The position numbers and the translations under genes were made by a program. This document shows, piece by piece, positions 7,599 through 16,980 of a stretch of DNA of 55,869 nucleotides. The notes below the pieces were generated by a model. The model had not been told where the DNA came from. It did not search any database and worked only from the letters and a program-made list of their open reading frames with translations. Location: NCBI GenBank assembly GCA_035267045.1, contig DATFMH010000029.1, forward strand, positions 1-55,869, written 5' to 3'. This DNA is from DATFMH01 sp035267045 (lineage in GTDB: Bacteria; Bacteroidota; Rhodothermia; Balneolales; DATFMH01). The first letter of the stretch is position 1, and every line of letters starts with the position of its first letter.

Positions 7599-8789
7599 AT
7601 GGTATCATTCGACAAGCTGGCTGCAAAATTAATACCGCATTATTCTCATTTTAAAGTGAAAGAACGATTATTATTCACCGGCCATTCACATCAGGCCTGG
7701 CCCGATGAAGCATTTGAAGGCCTCAAAGAAGCTTTTTTAACAGCAGCGGATGAAGTGGATTATAAATGGTCGGCCGCTTTCGAAAAAACGGATATTCTTA
7801 GACAATATCTTCGTCGATTTTATGACGATCCGGATGGTCATTACGGACTTTCCCAAAGTACTCATGACCTTATCATTCGCTGGCTCTCCTCATTCGATTT
7901 GAAGAATAAACCCCGAATCATTACTACTGATTCGGAATTTTATTCCATCGGCAGACAAATGAAGCGCCTTGAAGAAGAAGGTATGGAAATAGTGCGCATC
8001 CCCGCGCTTCCCCTTGACGGATTCTCCGAACGGTTTAAAAAAGTTATTAATGACAGAACTGCCGCCGCGCTTATTTCACACGTTTATTTTAATTCATCAC
8101 TAATCAATGAAGAAATTAGTGATGTGGCTGAAATAAGCAGGGAATTCGATGTTCCACTGCTTATTGATGATTACCATGGGACAAATGTAGTTCCTTATTC
8201 TATCCGAAAGCATAATATGGAAGATTGCTACTTCCTGATCGGAGGTTATAAATATCTTCAATGGGGTGAAGGAAATTGCTTTCTGCGTTATCCTTCCGAT
8301 TGTTCTTTACGCCCCGTAATCACAGGCTGGTTTTCGGCTTTTGAAACACTCGATCAACCTCAGGGAAATAAGGTCCGGTATAATTCAGGTGAAAATCGAT
8401 TTTTCGGAGCCACATACGATCCGTCCTCACAGTTTCGGGCTGCCGGAGTTGTTCATTTTTTTGAGGAGAATGCACTGACACCGAAAATATTGCATCAGGA
8501 TTATCAACAGAAAACAGCCTATTTAAAACAACAATTCGAGAATCTTGATTTAAACCCGGAATACATAAAACTTAAACATCAGTACCCAATTGAACGAAAT
8601 GGTGGTTTTATCGCTTTCACAACTCCAAAGGCCGGAGAAATACGGGCAGAATTAAAAAAACATGATATTTACACCGATTCCCGTTCCGACATCTTACGAT
8701 TTGGTCCGGCACCCTATATCACAAGTAGTCAAATAGATAAAGCGATGGATGTTCTCGGTAAAATCACCAAACAACTTTTCCGGGAATAA
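7599..8789 (+). CDS. kynU: Kynureninase (PLP-dependent, class V aminotransferase fold)
   Basis: Predicted PLP enzyme cleaving kynurenine to anthranilate and alanine. The PLP lysine is Lys218 in GGYKYLQWGEGNC; Asp190/Asp191 (LLIDDYHG) would contact the cofactor nitrogen. A His-rich N-terminal motif, FTGHSHQAWP, matches kynureninases, in which the equivalent Asn/His residues bind substrate. The 396-residue length fits. Context with kynA 32 bp upstream supports the call, although sequence alone also allows another class V aminotransferase. There is no obvious Shine-Dalgarno, so it is probably co-transcribed with kynA. Confidence 0.8.
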   Translation: MVSFDKLAAKLIPHYSHFKVKERLLFTGHSHQAWPDEAFEGLKEAFLTAADEVDYKWSAAFEKTDILRQYLRRFYDDPDGHYGLSQSTHDLIIRWLSSFDLKNKPRIITTDSEFYSIGRQMKRLEEEGMEIVRIPALPLDGFSERFKKVINDRTAAALISHVYFNSSLINEEISDVAEISREFDVPLLIDDYHGTNVVPYSIRKHNMEDCYFLIGGYKYLQWGEGNCFLRYPSDCSLRPVITGWFSAFETLDQPQGNKVRYNSGENRFFGATYDPSSQFRAAGVVHFFEENALTPKILHQDYQQKTAYLKQQFENLDLNPEYIKLKHQYPIERNGGFIAFTTPKAGEIRAELKKHDIYTDSRSDILRFGPAPYITSSQIDKAMDVLGKITKQLFRE

Positions 8790-8956
8790 TCAAAAAATTC
8801 GTAAGGATCATTAAGATTTCGGATCATATATAATAGCGCTTTGATTTCAGCGCACATTAACGGGAATCAGCAGGAAATCAGGAAAGAATTATGCAAGGGC
8901 ATTACTTTTTACCATATTAAAATTTAGATCTAATACATACATTAAATGTAAGGACC

Positions 8957-8973
8957 CTGACACAATCTGACAC
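8957..8973. promoter_or_regulatory. Tandem CTGACAC repeat upstream of recA
   Basis: Two copies of CTGACAC (8957-8963 and 8967-8973) are spaced exactly 10 bp apart, one helical turn, about 85-100 bp before the recA start. They lie in the 267-bp spacer between kynU and recA. It may be an operator for a damage-response regulator, but I cannot match it to a known LexA box. A weak GCGCT/AGCGC hairpin (8836-8853) nearby may be the kynU transcript end. Confidence 0.35.
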
Positions 8974-9056
8974 CGTTCGCAATTATATTGTTTTAGATAT
9001 CATATTTGTTACATATATTGCACATATACTTAACCATTTAATACTCAATCACTGTT

Positions 9057-10109
9057 ATGTCAAAGAACGATCGACTTAAAGCTCTCGAACTTGCTGTTGA
9101 ACAATTGGAAAAACAACACGGCAAAGGTACCATTATGCGGCTTGGAGATAACGCCGTGGTAGATGTCGACATCATATCGACAGGATCTATACTTATCGAT
9201 TATGCTCTCGGTGTTGGAGGTGTGCCCCGTGGCAGGGTTACTGAAATATACGGGCCTGAATCCAGTGGGAAAACAACCCTGGCTCTGCACATCATTGCAG
9301 AGGCACAGAAAAAAGGCGGTTATGCGGCTTTTATTGATGCTGAACACGCCTTTGATCCTAAATATGCCAAAGCGCTCGGTATTAAAATAGACGAGCTTCT
9401 GGTATCGCAACCTGACAGTGGTGAACAAGCCCTGGAAATTGCCGAAACATTGATCAGATCCGCTGCGCTGGATGTTGTGGTAATAGACTCTGTAGCAGCA
9501 CTCGTTCCCCGTGCCGAATTGGAAGGTGAGATGGGTGATTCTCATATGGGCTTGCAAGCACGATTAATGTCCCAGGCTCTTCGAAAGCTCACGGGTATTG
9601 TCAATAAGACAAGAACATCTATTATCTTTATTAACCAGATCAGGGAAAAAATCGGGGTTATGTTCGGTAATCCGGAAACAACAACCGGTGGACGTGCACT
9701 TAAATTCTACTCATCTGTTCGAATGGATATCCGTCGTATCGGTGCTCTTAAAAAGGGTGACCAGGTATTGGGCAATCGTACAAGAGTTAAAGTGGTTAAG
9801 AACAAAGTTGCTCCTCCATTTAAAGAAGTCGAATTCAACATCATGTACGGTAAAGGGATATCACGGATATCCGAGTTACTTGACTTAGCCGTTGATCAGG
9901 ACATCATCCAAAAACGTGGTAGCTGGTATCGTTTTGATGGTGAACCTATAGGCCAGGGATCGGACGCCGCTATACAATTTCTCGAAGAAGACGAAAAACT
10001 TCGTAATCAAATAGAGAAACAGATACTAACTGAATTGTATCCGGACAAGGTAAATAACCAGGATGAGACTAAAAAAGAAGATAAAAAGGAAGAAGAAGCT
10101 GTTAAATAA
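9057..10109 (+). CDS. recA: Recombinase RecA
   Basis: RecA forms filaments on single-stranded DNA for homologous recombination and activates SOS repressor cleavage. The Walker A motif is GPESSGKTT, Walker B is VVVIDSVAAL, and loop L1 (EGEMGDSHMGLQARLMSQALRK, given here in two parts around residues 153-174) and FINQIREKIGVMFGNPETTTGG follow in order. Length 350 is typical, with the usual acidic C-terminal tail. It heads a tight gene run; recX begins 4 bp after its stop. Confidence 0.99.
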   Translation: MSKNDRLKALELAVEQLEKQHGKGTIMRLGDNAVVDVDIISTGSILIDYALGVGGVPRGRVTEIYGPESSGKTTLALHIIAEAQKKGGYAAFIDAEHAFDPKYAKALGIKIDELLVSQPDSGEQALEIAETLIRSAALDVVVIDSVAALVPRAELEGEMGDSHMGLQARLMSQALRKLTGIVNKTRTSIIFINQIREKIGVMFGNPETTTGGRALKFYSSVRMDIRRIGALKKGDQVLGNRTRVKVVKNKVAPPFKEVEFNIMYGKGISRISELLDLAVDQDIIQKRGSWYRFDGEPIGQGSDAAIQFLEEDEKLRNQIEKQILTELYPDKVNNQDETKKEDKKEEEAVK

Positions 10110-10112
10110 AGA

Positions 10113-10802
10113 TTGAAGACACATAAACAAGATATACCCGATGATCCGCCCGTTCCGTTACCGGCTGTGATAACTGCCCTTCGGATTCAAAAGAATAATC
10201 CGGATCGTGTATCTGTCTTTGTTGAAGAACAATTCCTGATCGGGATATCTCAAAAAAGTGTACTCGAATATCATTTAAAAAAGGGTAAATCGATCGGCCC
10301 GGGGTTATATGACAAATTGCTTCGGGCTGATTTTTTATCCAAAGTTGAAGCATATTTTTTACGTCTCCTGGGACGCCGGATGTATTCGAGTACAGAACTG
10401 CTTCAAAAGGCCCGAAATAAGGGCTTTGAGTCATCAATAGCAACAACCGTCATCCAGGATTTTGAGGAGAAAGGTTGGATAGATGATTATAAATATGCCT
10501 TTGCATTTACCAGAGATAAATACAAACTTAATAAATGGGGTCCATATAAAATACGTTCTGCATTGCGCACTAAAGGAATACCTCCTAAATTAATAGATAA
10601 GGCGATCAATAGTATTTTTGTTGAAATTGATTCCAAAGATGCACTTGAGCAATTAGTCATTAAAGGGAAAAAACGTTTTTTACGTGAAGAAAATGCGTTG
10701 AAGCGCAGAAAAAAAATATTTGATCATTTACTTCGAAAAGGATTTCCTTCTGAAATTATTATCAAACATATTGATTATCTAATGGGCATAATCGAACGAT
10801 GA
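10113..10802 (+). CDS. recX: Regulatory protein RecX
   Basis: RecX binds RecA filaments and limits their growth. The three-helix repeats are recognisable: a RYSSTELLQKARNKGF-like segment (here MYSSTELLQKARNKGF), then VIQDFEEKGWIDDYKYA, then KWGPYKIRSALRTKGI. With 229 residues it is longer than E. coli RecX because of an N-terminal beta segment (ITALRIQKNNPDRVSVFV), as is common in this group. The start is TTG at 10113, 4 bp after recA; no ATG fits before the conserved N-terminus. Low-efficiency initiation coupled to recA could keep RecX below RecA levels. It overlaps the next gene by ATGA. Confidence 0.93.
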   Translation: MKTHKQDIPDDPPVPLPAVITALRIQKNNPDRVSVFVEEQFLIGISQKSVLEYHLKKGKSIGPGLYDKLLRADFLSKVEAYFLRLLGRRMYSSTELLQKARNKGFESSIATTVIQDFEEKGWIDDYKYAFAFTRDKYKLNKWGPYKIRSALRTKGIPPKLIDKAINSIFVEIDSKDALEQLVIKGKKRFLREENALKRRKKIFDHLLRKGFPSEIIIKHIDYLMGIIER

Positions 10803-11863
10803 AATCACTTACACTTGATAAAATCATAAGAGGTATTGCCGGACTGGTGATTATCAGCATCATTCTTATGATTGCCTATCGTTACGCTAATCTCGTGGTA
10901 TACGGTCTGGTGGCGCTCATTTTATCCTATATCCTTGATCCTTTTGTAAACCGTTTACAGGCTTCAGGATTGAGCCGGATGTGGAGTACAACCGTCGTTT
11001 TGGCTTCCGTTGTATTGGTCATTGTATGGATATCTACAACTATTTTCCCTACTGTCGGGTCACAAATTGTCGGGTTAACCAAGCAACTCAATCTCACTAA
11101 CATCCAGAAAGTAGCCTCTAAAATGGATGAAAGGTTGCATGCAGCACTTCCTTTTATACAACCAGGCTTTCTGAAAGATAATCTGGTGAAACTTATACAA
11201 CAGACATTTGATATCGGTGGCCTAACCAATACTATTAGCAACATCTTCGGAATTTTCGCAAATGTATTTGCCGCCGTTTTGGTTATACCCTTTGCAACAT
11301 TCTTCTTTCTCAAAGACGGCAGTAAATTTCGCAGGGTTATCCTTCAATTTATTCCCAATGCTTATTTTGAAACGACTCTCAGTATTATCAATAAAGTTGA
11401 AACACGCCTGGGGTACTATTTTAAGAGTGTGGCTCTTGAAAGTTTCCTGGTTGGTTTACTCTCATTTATTCTTTTATCTTTTGCCGGACTAAAAAATGCA
11501 TTATCAGTAGGTATTGCAATCGGAGTTGCGAACAGCATACCGTACTTTGGTCCATTACTGGGTTATATATTATCAATTATAGTGGCTATATTTGAAACCG
11601 GTGATTTCTCATTAGTTTTTGAGTGTTTACTGGCGGTATTGGCCACCCAAATTACTGACAATGTGGTTTTTCAGCCATTCCTTTTTTCCCGCTCCGCCGA
11701 CATGCATCCTTTAATAATATTATTTGTTGTTTTTATAGGTGCCGAAACCGCGGGATTAGTAGGTATGCTGGTAGCTATACCCATCGCCACCATCATAAAA
11801 ATTACTGTAAAAGAAATAATTTGGAGTATCAATAATTATCATGTCTTTAGAGCAGAAAAATAA
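10799..11863 (+). CDS. AI-2E family transporter (PerM-like)
   Basis: Integral membrane protein of 354 residues with about eight hydrophobic segments: two near the N-terminus, one at 60-80, a long soluble stretch, then clusters at 155-175, 210-260, 275-290 and 300-345. The C-terminal GxxxGxxxAIPIATI-type segment (GLVGMLVAIPIATIIK) and PYFGPLLGYI are typical of the AI-2E/PerM family, members of which export diverse solutes or act as ion antiporters. The substrate here is unknown. The start overlaps the recX stop (ATGA) and the end overlaps ldcA by 23 bp. Confidence 0.88.
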   Translation: MKSLTLDKIIRGIAGLVIISIILMIAYRYANLVVYGLVALILSYILDPFVNRLQASGLSRMWSTTVVLASVVLVIVWISTTIFPTVGSQIVGLTKQLNLTNIQKVASKMDERLHAALPFIQPGFLKDNLVKLIQQTFDIGGLTNTISNIFGIFANVFAAVLVIPFATFFFLKDGSKFRRVILQFIPNAYFETTLSIINKVETRLGYYFKSVALESFLVGLLSFILLSFAGLKNALSVGIAIGVANSIPYFGPLLGYILSIIVAIFETGDFSLVFECLLAVLATQITDNVVFQPFLFSRSADMHPLIILFVVFIGAETAGLVGMLVAIPIATIIKITVKEIIWSINNYHVFRAEK

Positions 11864-12785
11864 TTTTATCAAGCTTAAGCCCCTCCCTCCGAAAGGTACA
11901 ATTGCTGTTACAGCACCCGCCTCACCACCTGATGAAAAGAAATTACAAAGAGGTATTACGTATCTTGAAAAACTTGGCTATAGTATAAAAGTAGGCAAAA
12001 CCTGCTATACCAAAGAGTCTTATCTGGCAGGGTCCGACAGTTTGCGGGCACATGAACTAATGGATTTCTTTACAGACCCCACAGTTGATGCTATTTTTTG
12101 CGCCAGAGGCGGTTTTGGCAGTATGGGGCTGCTTCCGCTGCTCGATTATGACGTAATTAAAAATAATAGAAAACTCTTTGTGGGATTCAGTGATATTACG
12201 GCTTTACAATGGGGAATATACGCCAAAACATCTATTCCAACTGTTTCAGCAGGCATGGTGGCCACGGATATGGGTGAAGAAACAATTGACGAAGATTTTG
12301 AATCGAATTTTTGGGAGCTGATGGAAAGTGGTAATATTAATTTACAACTCGATTATTCGTCAGAATTCTCCGGTAATATTTATGGTACAGGTTATTCCGG
12401 TACTATTTCCGTTGCAACAAAATTACTTGGTTCTCCCTATTTCCCCCAAATAAATGACGGAATTCTGGTAATAGAAGATGTACACGAATATCGCCATAAA
12501 ATAGACGGGCTTCTGCAACATTTTAAACTGACCGGGTTATTCAATAATTGCAAAGCTATATTATTAGGCGAATTTGTACCAGCCGAAGACGAGGATGATG
12601 AGGATTTACTACCTGTACAGGATATGTATGAGCGAATTTTCAGCAATTTGGGAATACCAATCATACCAAATGTTTCGTACGGTCATATACGAAAAAAAAT
12701 TCCTGTTCCTGTTGGCACCTCATTATGTTTATCTTTGGGAACGAAATCATACTTAAAAACACAAGAATCCATTTTTGAATCTTGA
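11841..12785 (+). CDS. ldcA: LD-carboxypeptidase (peptidase S66), muramoyl-tetrapeptide type
   Basis: Cytoplasmic serine peptidase that removes D-Ala from tetrapeptides during murein recycling. The catalytic Ser lies in VGFSDITAL, the Glu in VIEDVHEYRHKIDGLL and the His in NVSYGHIRKK, in the S66 order. ARGGFGSMGLLP is the conserved oxyanion region. There is no signal peptide, which fits cytosolic recycling. Length 314. It overlaps the transporter upstream by 23 bp and its TGA overlaps the TTG start of purN. Confidence 0.92.
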   Translation: MSLEQKNNFIKLKPLPPKGTIAVTAPASPPDEKKLQRGITYLEKLGYSIKVGKTCYTKESYLAGSDSLRAHELMDFFTDPTVDAIFCARGGFGSMGLLPLLDYDVIKNNRKLFVGFSDITALQWGIYAKTSIPTVSAGMVATDMGEETIDEDFESNFWELMESGNINLQLDYSSEFSGNIYGTGYSGTISVATKLLGSPYFPQINDGILVIEDVHEYRHKIDGLLQHFKLTGLFNNCKAILLGEFVPAEDEDDEDLLPVQDMYERIFSNLGIPIIPNVSYGHIRKKIPVPVGTSLCLSLGTKSYLKTQESIFES

Positions 12786-13372
12786 AAAAAATAGCCGTAT
12801 TTGCCTCGGGATCGGGTACCAATTTTCAGTCAATTATCGATGCGGTAGAATCAGGTAAAATTACCGCAACTATCTGCGGCCTGTTAGCCGGCAAACCAGG
12901 TATTAAAGCTATTAAAAGGGCAAGAAAACATAACATCCCTGTAGAGATACTTGACAAACGAAATTTTCATAATGATGCTGTCTATGAAAAAAAGCTGAAT
13001 GGTATTTTAAAACAATGGTCTCCCGATCTCATAGTACTTGCCGGTTACCTTCGAAAAATTCCTGACTCCGTTGTTTCGACTTTTAAAGATCGAATTATTA
13101 ATATTCACCCGTCACTCTTGCCTGAATATGGAGGCAAAGGGTTTTATGGTATGCATGTACATGAAGCAGTAATAGCAAACAATGAAATAGAAAGCGGCTG
13201 TACTGTTCATGTGGTTAGTGAAGAATATGATCAGGGGAAAATTTTAGGCCAGGTTAAGGTCCCCGTGTATCCCGATGATACACCCGAGATTCTTCAGCAG
13301 CGAGTTTTAATGAAAGAACATCAATTACTTATACAAGTTATTAACGAACTTATCACTCAAAAAAAGATATAA
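12782..13372 (+). CDS. purN: Phosphoribosylglycinamide formyltransferase PurN
   Basis: Transfers a formyl group from 10-formyl-THF to GAR in purine synthesis. Visible motifs: GSGTNFQSI at the N-terminus for phosphate binding, INIHPSLLPEYGGKGFYG containing the catalytic His-Pro-Ser-Leu-Leu-Pro motif, and EYDQGKILGQ with the catalytic Asp. Length 196. The start is TTG at 12782, overlapping the ldcA stop as TTGA; the reading frame begins directly with KKIAVFASGSG, so a later start would cut the fold. It sits directly before purH. Confidence 0.95.
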   Translation: MKKIAVFASGSGTNFQSIIDAVESGKITATICGLLAGKPGIKAIKRARKHNIPVEILDKRNFHNDAVYEKKLNGILKQWSPDLIVLAGYLRKIPDSVVSTFKDRIINIHPSLLPEYGGKGFYGMHVHEAVIANNEIESGCTVHVVSEEYDQGKILGQVKVPVYPDDTPEILQQRVLMKEHQLLIQVINELITQKKI

Positions 13373-13376
13373 TATC

Positions 13377-14951
13377 GTGTCTATTAATGTATTATCTGAA
13401 CTCCCTCAAACACCTTTGAAAATAAAACGCGCTCTTTTATCGGTATCTGACAAAGATAATTTATTACCCCTTGCCCGAACATTACATGAACATAATGTTG
13501 AAATTATTTCAACCGGAGGCACGGCTAAAATTATTGCTGAAGAAGATATCCCTGTTAAAGATGTATCCGAAATAACACAATTTGATGAATGTCTGGATGG
13601 ACGGGTAAAGACGCTTCACCCTAAAGTTCATGCTGGTATTCTGGCACGAACAAGTCACAAACCCGATGTTGATGAAATTGAGAATCTTAACATCCAACCC
13701 TTTGAATTAGTAGTAGTCAATCTCTATCCATTCAAGAAAACGGTCAGTAAACCCGATACCACCCTGGCTGAGGCAGTCGAATATATTGATATAGGCGGTC
13801 CCACAATGGTACGTGCAGCTGCCAAGAATTTTGCCCATGTCTGTATATTAACGACCCCTTCTCAGTATCAGGGTTTTATTGATGAATTAAAGGAAAAGGA
13901 ACAAATTTCGTATCAGACAAGAAAAAAATTGGCACGTGCCGCATTCAATCATACTGCTGATTACGATGCTGCCATCGCCAATTATTTTAATACCATTTTT
14001 GAGGAATCGACACCTCCGCAATTGAACATATCACTGCCGAAATCGCAAGAACTCAGATACGGTGAGAATCCGCATCAGGCGGCTTCTGTCTATGGACATC
14101 AAAAAGATTACATTGATTGTTTCCATGGTAAACAGCTGAGTTATAACAATTATGCAGATATCGATTCGGCACTGAACCTTATTTCGGATTTTGAAGACGC
14201 AGAGCCAACTTGTGCCATATTTAAACACACGGTTCCTTCCGGAGTAGCCTGTGCAGATAATCTCGAAGAAGCTTATCGCAAAGCTTTTAAAACGGATACT
14301 TCTTCGCCATTCGGCGGAATCATCATTGTAAATAAAAAGCTGGATTTAAAAACAGCACGTGCAATTGATGAAATTTTTACGGAAATTATTATCGCTCCCG
14401 AATACGATGATGATGCCCTCAAATTACTTAAGAAAAAAGCCAACAGGCGATTGATTAAACAAATCGGAAGTATTAAGTCTGATAATAAAGGAACATATCG
14501 ATCAATTTTTGGAGGTGCATTATTTCAGGAAGCAAATCATCGGTCAATATTATTGGATGAATTAAAAGTGGTGAGCAAGCGCAAACCAACGGATCAGGAA
14601 CGTAAGGATTTACTGTTTGCATGGAAGATCGTAAAACATGTAAAATCAAATGCTATCATATACGTTAAAGATAACATGACACTTGGGATCGGGTCTGGTC
14701 AAACGAGTCGCATTGATTCCTCGGAAATTGCCATTGCAAAAGCCTCAAAATTCAATCTCAAGTTAGATAATAGTGTTATTGCATCCGATGCATTTTTCCC
14801 GTTTGCCGATGGGGTTGAAGCAGCAGCAAAAGCCGGTGCAACGGCTGTTATTCAGCCGGGCGGGAGTATACGGGATAAGGAAGTAATAGAAATGGCCGAT
14901 AAGCATAACATGACCATGTTATTTACCGGCATTCGACATTTTAAACATTAA
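13377..14951 (+). CDS. purH: Bifunctional AICAR transformylase/IMP cyclohydrolase PurH
   Basis: Catalyses the last two steps of IMP synthesis. The N-terminal IMP cyclohydrolase domain (about 1-195) shows KRALLSVSDK, STGGTAK and DECLDGRVKTLHPKVHAGILAR. The C-terminal AICAR formyltransferase domain has LRYGENPHQ, the KHTVPSGVA catalytic region and SDAFFPFADGVEAAAKAG. Length 524 is standard. It starts with GTG at 13377, 4 bp after purN, and has no strong ribosome site. It ends the recA-to-purH run; mreB follows after 111 bp with its own likely promoter. Confidence 0.98.
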   Translation: MSINVLSELPQTPLKIKRALLSVSDKDNLLPLARTLHEHNVEIISTGGTAKIIAEEDIPVKDVSEITQFDECLDGRVKTLHPKVHAGILARTSHKPDVDEIENLNIQPFELVVVNLYPFKKTVSKPDTTLAEAVEYIDIGGPTMVRAAAKNFAHVCILTTPSQYQGFIDELKEKEQISYQTRKKLARAAFNHTADYDAAIANYFNTIFEESTPPQLNISLPKSQELRYGENPHQAASVYGHQKDYIDCFHGKQLSYNNYADIDSALNLISDFEDAEPTCAIFKHTVPSGVACADNLEEAYRKAFKTDTSSPFGGIIIVNKKLDLKTARAIDEIFTEIIIAPEYDDDALKLLKKKANRRLIKQIGSIKSDNKGTYRSIFGGALFQEANHRSILLDELKVVSKRKPTDQERKDLLFAWKIVKHVKSNAIIYVKDNMTLGIGSGQTSRIDSSEIAIAKASKFNLKLDNSVIASDAFFPFADGVEAAAKAGATAVIQPGGSIRDKEVIEMADKHNMTMLFTGIRHFKH

Positions 14952-15019
14952 TCTATAATAATTGAAATTCAAATTCGCAAATAGCTTGTCAAAATTGTAA
15001 TTTCACCAATCAACTGATA

Positions 15020-15048
15020 TTGAGTATTTTCCATCAATAGTATTATTG
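15020..15048 (+). promoter_or_regulatory. Candidate promoter of the mre operon
   Basis: TTG at 15020-15022 is followed after 18 bp by TATTATTG (15041-15048), a 7-of-8 match to TAnnTTTG. The transcript would begin only about 10 bases before the mreB ATG at 15063. The match is imperfect, so this is tentative; read-through from purH is also possible. Confidence 0.35.
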
Positions 15049-15062
15049 TAACAATTTAGAAT

Positions 15063-16124
15063 ATGCCCCAAACAACAACTGCATCACCTAAGAAAACCAG
15101 ACAGAACAAACCAAATGGTTTGTTTGATTGGCTTTATACCGACATTGCCATTGACCTTGGAACAGCCAATACCTTAATCTATGCCAGAGGAGAAGGAATC
15201 GTTTTAAACGAACCTTCCATTGTAGCATTGAATCGACAAAATCAGGCTGTAGCCATTGGTCACGAAGCCCGGTTAATGCACGAAAAAACGCACAAGGAAA
15301 TCCGTACCGTCCGCCCTTTGCGTGATGGTGTGATAGCGGATTTTGAAGTGGCCGAGCAGATGATCCGAGGGATGATTAAAAAGGTCAAAACGAAATGGTA
15401 TTCCACAACCCGGAAAATGGTTGTTTGCGTTCCGAGTGGTATCACTGAAGTTGAACGCCGGGCTGTTCGCGATAGTGCCGAACATGCCGGTGCAAAAGAG
15501 GTGTATCTGGTAGATGAACCTATGGCTGCCGCTATCGGTATCGGGCTGGATGTTCATGAACCGGTTGGTAATATGATTGTTGATATCGGTGGTGGTACCA
15601 CTGAGATTGCCGTTATCGCCCTGTCCGGTATTGTTTATGCCCAATCGGTACGCCTGGGTGGTGATGAACTCAATGAAGACATCATTAACTATTTCCGGCG
15701 AAATCATAACCTGCTTATAGGTGAAAGAACGGCGGAGTACATTAAATGCGCCGTAGGTTCTGCTACAACTCTCGATGAAGAACTTGAGATAACAGCTAAA
15801 GGCCGTGACCTCGTTAATGGCGCCCCACGAACCAGGACAGTAACATCTAAAGATGTACGTGAAGCCCTGACAGAGTCGGTTAATACGATCGTCGAATCTG
15901 TGACGAAATCACTGGAACAAACTCCACCTGAATTATCTGCCGATATTCTTGACCGGGGAATTATGTTAACGGGGGGTGGCGCATTACTGAAGAACCTGGA
16001 TAAATTAATTATGGAGACTACAGATCTCCCGGTTCATATTGCCGAAGACCCTCTTACTGCTGTAGTCAGGGGAACGGGTGCAATACTGGAAGACCTTAAT
16101 CATTTCAAAAGTGTAGTATCCTAA
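15063..16124 (+). CDS. mreB: Rod shape-determining protein MreB
   Basis: Actin-like ATPase whose membrane-bound filaments guide lateral wall synthesis by RodA/PBP2. The phosphate-1 motif is AIDLGTANTLIY, phosphate-2 is VDIGGGTTEIAVI, and the adenosine motif GIMLTGGGALLKNLD is near the C-terminus. It carries a basic N-terminal extension of about 25 residues (MPQTTTASPKKTRQNK) before the usual MreB start, unusual but seen in related phyla. Length 353. First gene of mreBCD-mrdA-rodA. Confidence 0.98.
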   Translation: MPQTTTASPKKTRQNKPNGLFDWLYTDIAIDLGTANTLIYARGEGIVLNEPSIVALNRQNQAVAIGHEARLMHEKTHKEIRTVRPLRDGVIADFEVAEQMIRGMIKKVKTKWYSTTRKMVVCVPSGITEVERRAVRDSAEHAGAKEVYLVDEPMAAAIGIGLDVHEPVGNMIVDIGGGTTEIAVIALSGIVYAQSVRLGGDELNEDIINYFRRNHNLLIGERTAEYIKCAVGSATTLDEELEITAKGRDLVNGAPRTRTVTSKDVREALTESVNTIVESVTKSLEQTPPELSADILDRGIMLTGGGALLKNLDKLIMETTDLPVHIAEDPLTAVVRGTGAILEDLNHFKSVVS

Positions 16125-16140
16125 TATGTTTATGAATTAA

Positions 16141-16980
16141 ATGAAATTTACCACTTTACAAGTCCAGGATGCTCGTGATCACATCATAACGGCATTTTTA
16201 CTTATTCTTGCACTTGTGCTGATGGTAAACCGCCACCGAGGCGGATTGGAAAATCTCCGTAAAGTCAGTATTGCTACAGTCAGTTATCTTGAAGAACCCC
16301 TGGCTAACATACGTGTTTACAGGCAGGCATTAAAAACAAATGAGCATTTACATCAGCAGAATGTGTTATTAATGGATGAAATTAATCGTCTGCGTTCTGT
16401 TAAAAAGCAGAATGAAATACTGCGAAAAATGCTTACTTTCCGTGACACAACAAAACTCGATCTATTACCTGTTATTATTGTAAGTAAGGATCTGACCGGG
16501 CTGAACAATACACTTACAGTAGATGCCGGTTCTGATGACAGTGTAAAGATCGGTATGCCTTTGGTTACCTCCGACGGTTTGGTTGGACGCGTTGTAATTG
16601 TGGCACGTCATTTTTCGGAAGTCATGCCTTTTAATAATATGATGTTTCGTGTGAGCTCAACAATACAGGGTGTGCGTGCCTATGGTGTCGTTTCATGGAA
16701 TGGGAAAAATATTGATAAATTAACGATGAATTATGTTCCGCAAACAATTCGGGTTGATACAGGCATGATTGTTCAAACTTCCGGATACAGCGACCGGTTC
16801 CCTCCCAATATTCCAATTGGTAAAGTAATAGGAACGCAACCCGAAGAAGGAAAAGAGACACAAAAGATATTTCTCAAACCATTTGTATCATTAAATCAAC
16901 TGGCAGAAGGATTTATAGTTCGCTACGAGCCCGACAGCACTATAACTCGCCTTCATGATAAAATGCGTGATTTATACTAA
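16141..16980 (+). CDS. mreC: Rod shape-determining protein MreC
   Basis: Bitopic membrane protein that connects MreB with PBP2 in the periplasm. There is one membrane segment at about 15-30 (ITAFLLILALVLMV), a coiled coil at about 65-105, then the MreC beta domains (DAGSDDSVKIGMPLVTSDGLVGRVV and IPIGKVIGTQPEEG). Length 279. Sixteen bp separate it from mreB and its TAA overlaps the mreD ATG by one base. Confidence 0.95.
   Translation: MKFTTLQVQDARDHIITAFLLILALVLMVNRHRGGLENLRKVSIATVSYLEEPLANIRVYRQALKTNEHLHQQNVLLMDEINRLRSVKKQNEILRKMLTFRDTTKLDLLPVIIVSKDLTGLNNTLTVDAGSDDSVKIGMPLVTSDGLVGRVVIVARHFSEVMPFNNMMFRVSSTIQGVRAYGVVSWNGKNIDKLTMNYVPQTIRVDTGMIVQTSGYSDRFPPNIPIGKVIGTQPEEGKETQKIFLKPFVSLNQLAEGFIVRYEPDSTITRLHDKMRDLY

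Noticed and set aside
8836..8853. Hairpin GCGCT/AGCGC after kynU as a terminator
   Set aside because: Only five base pairs and no T-tract follow.
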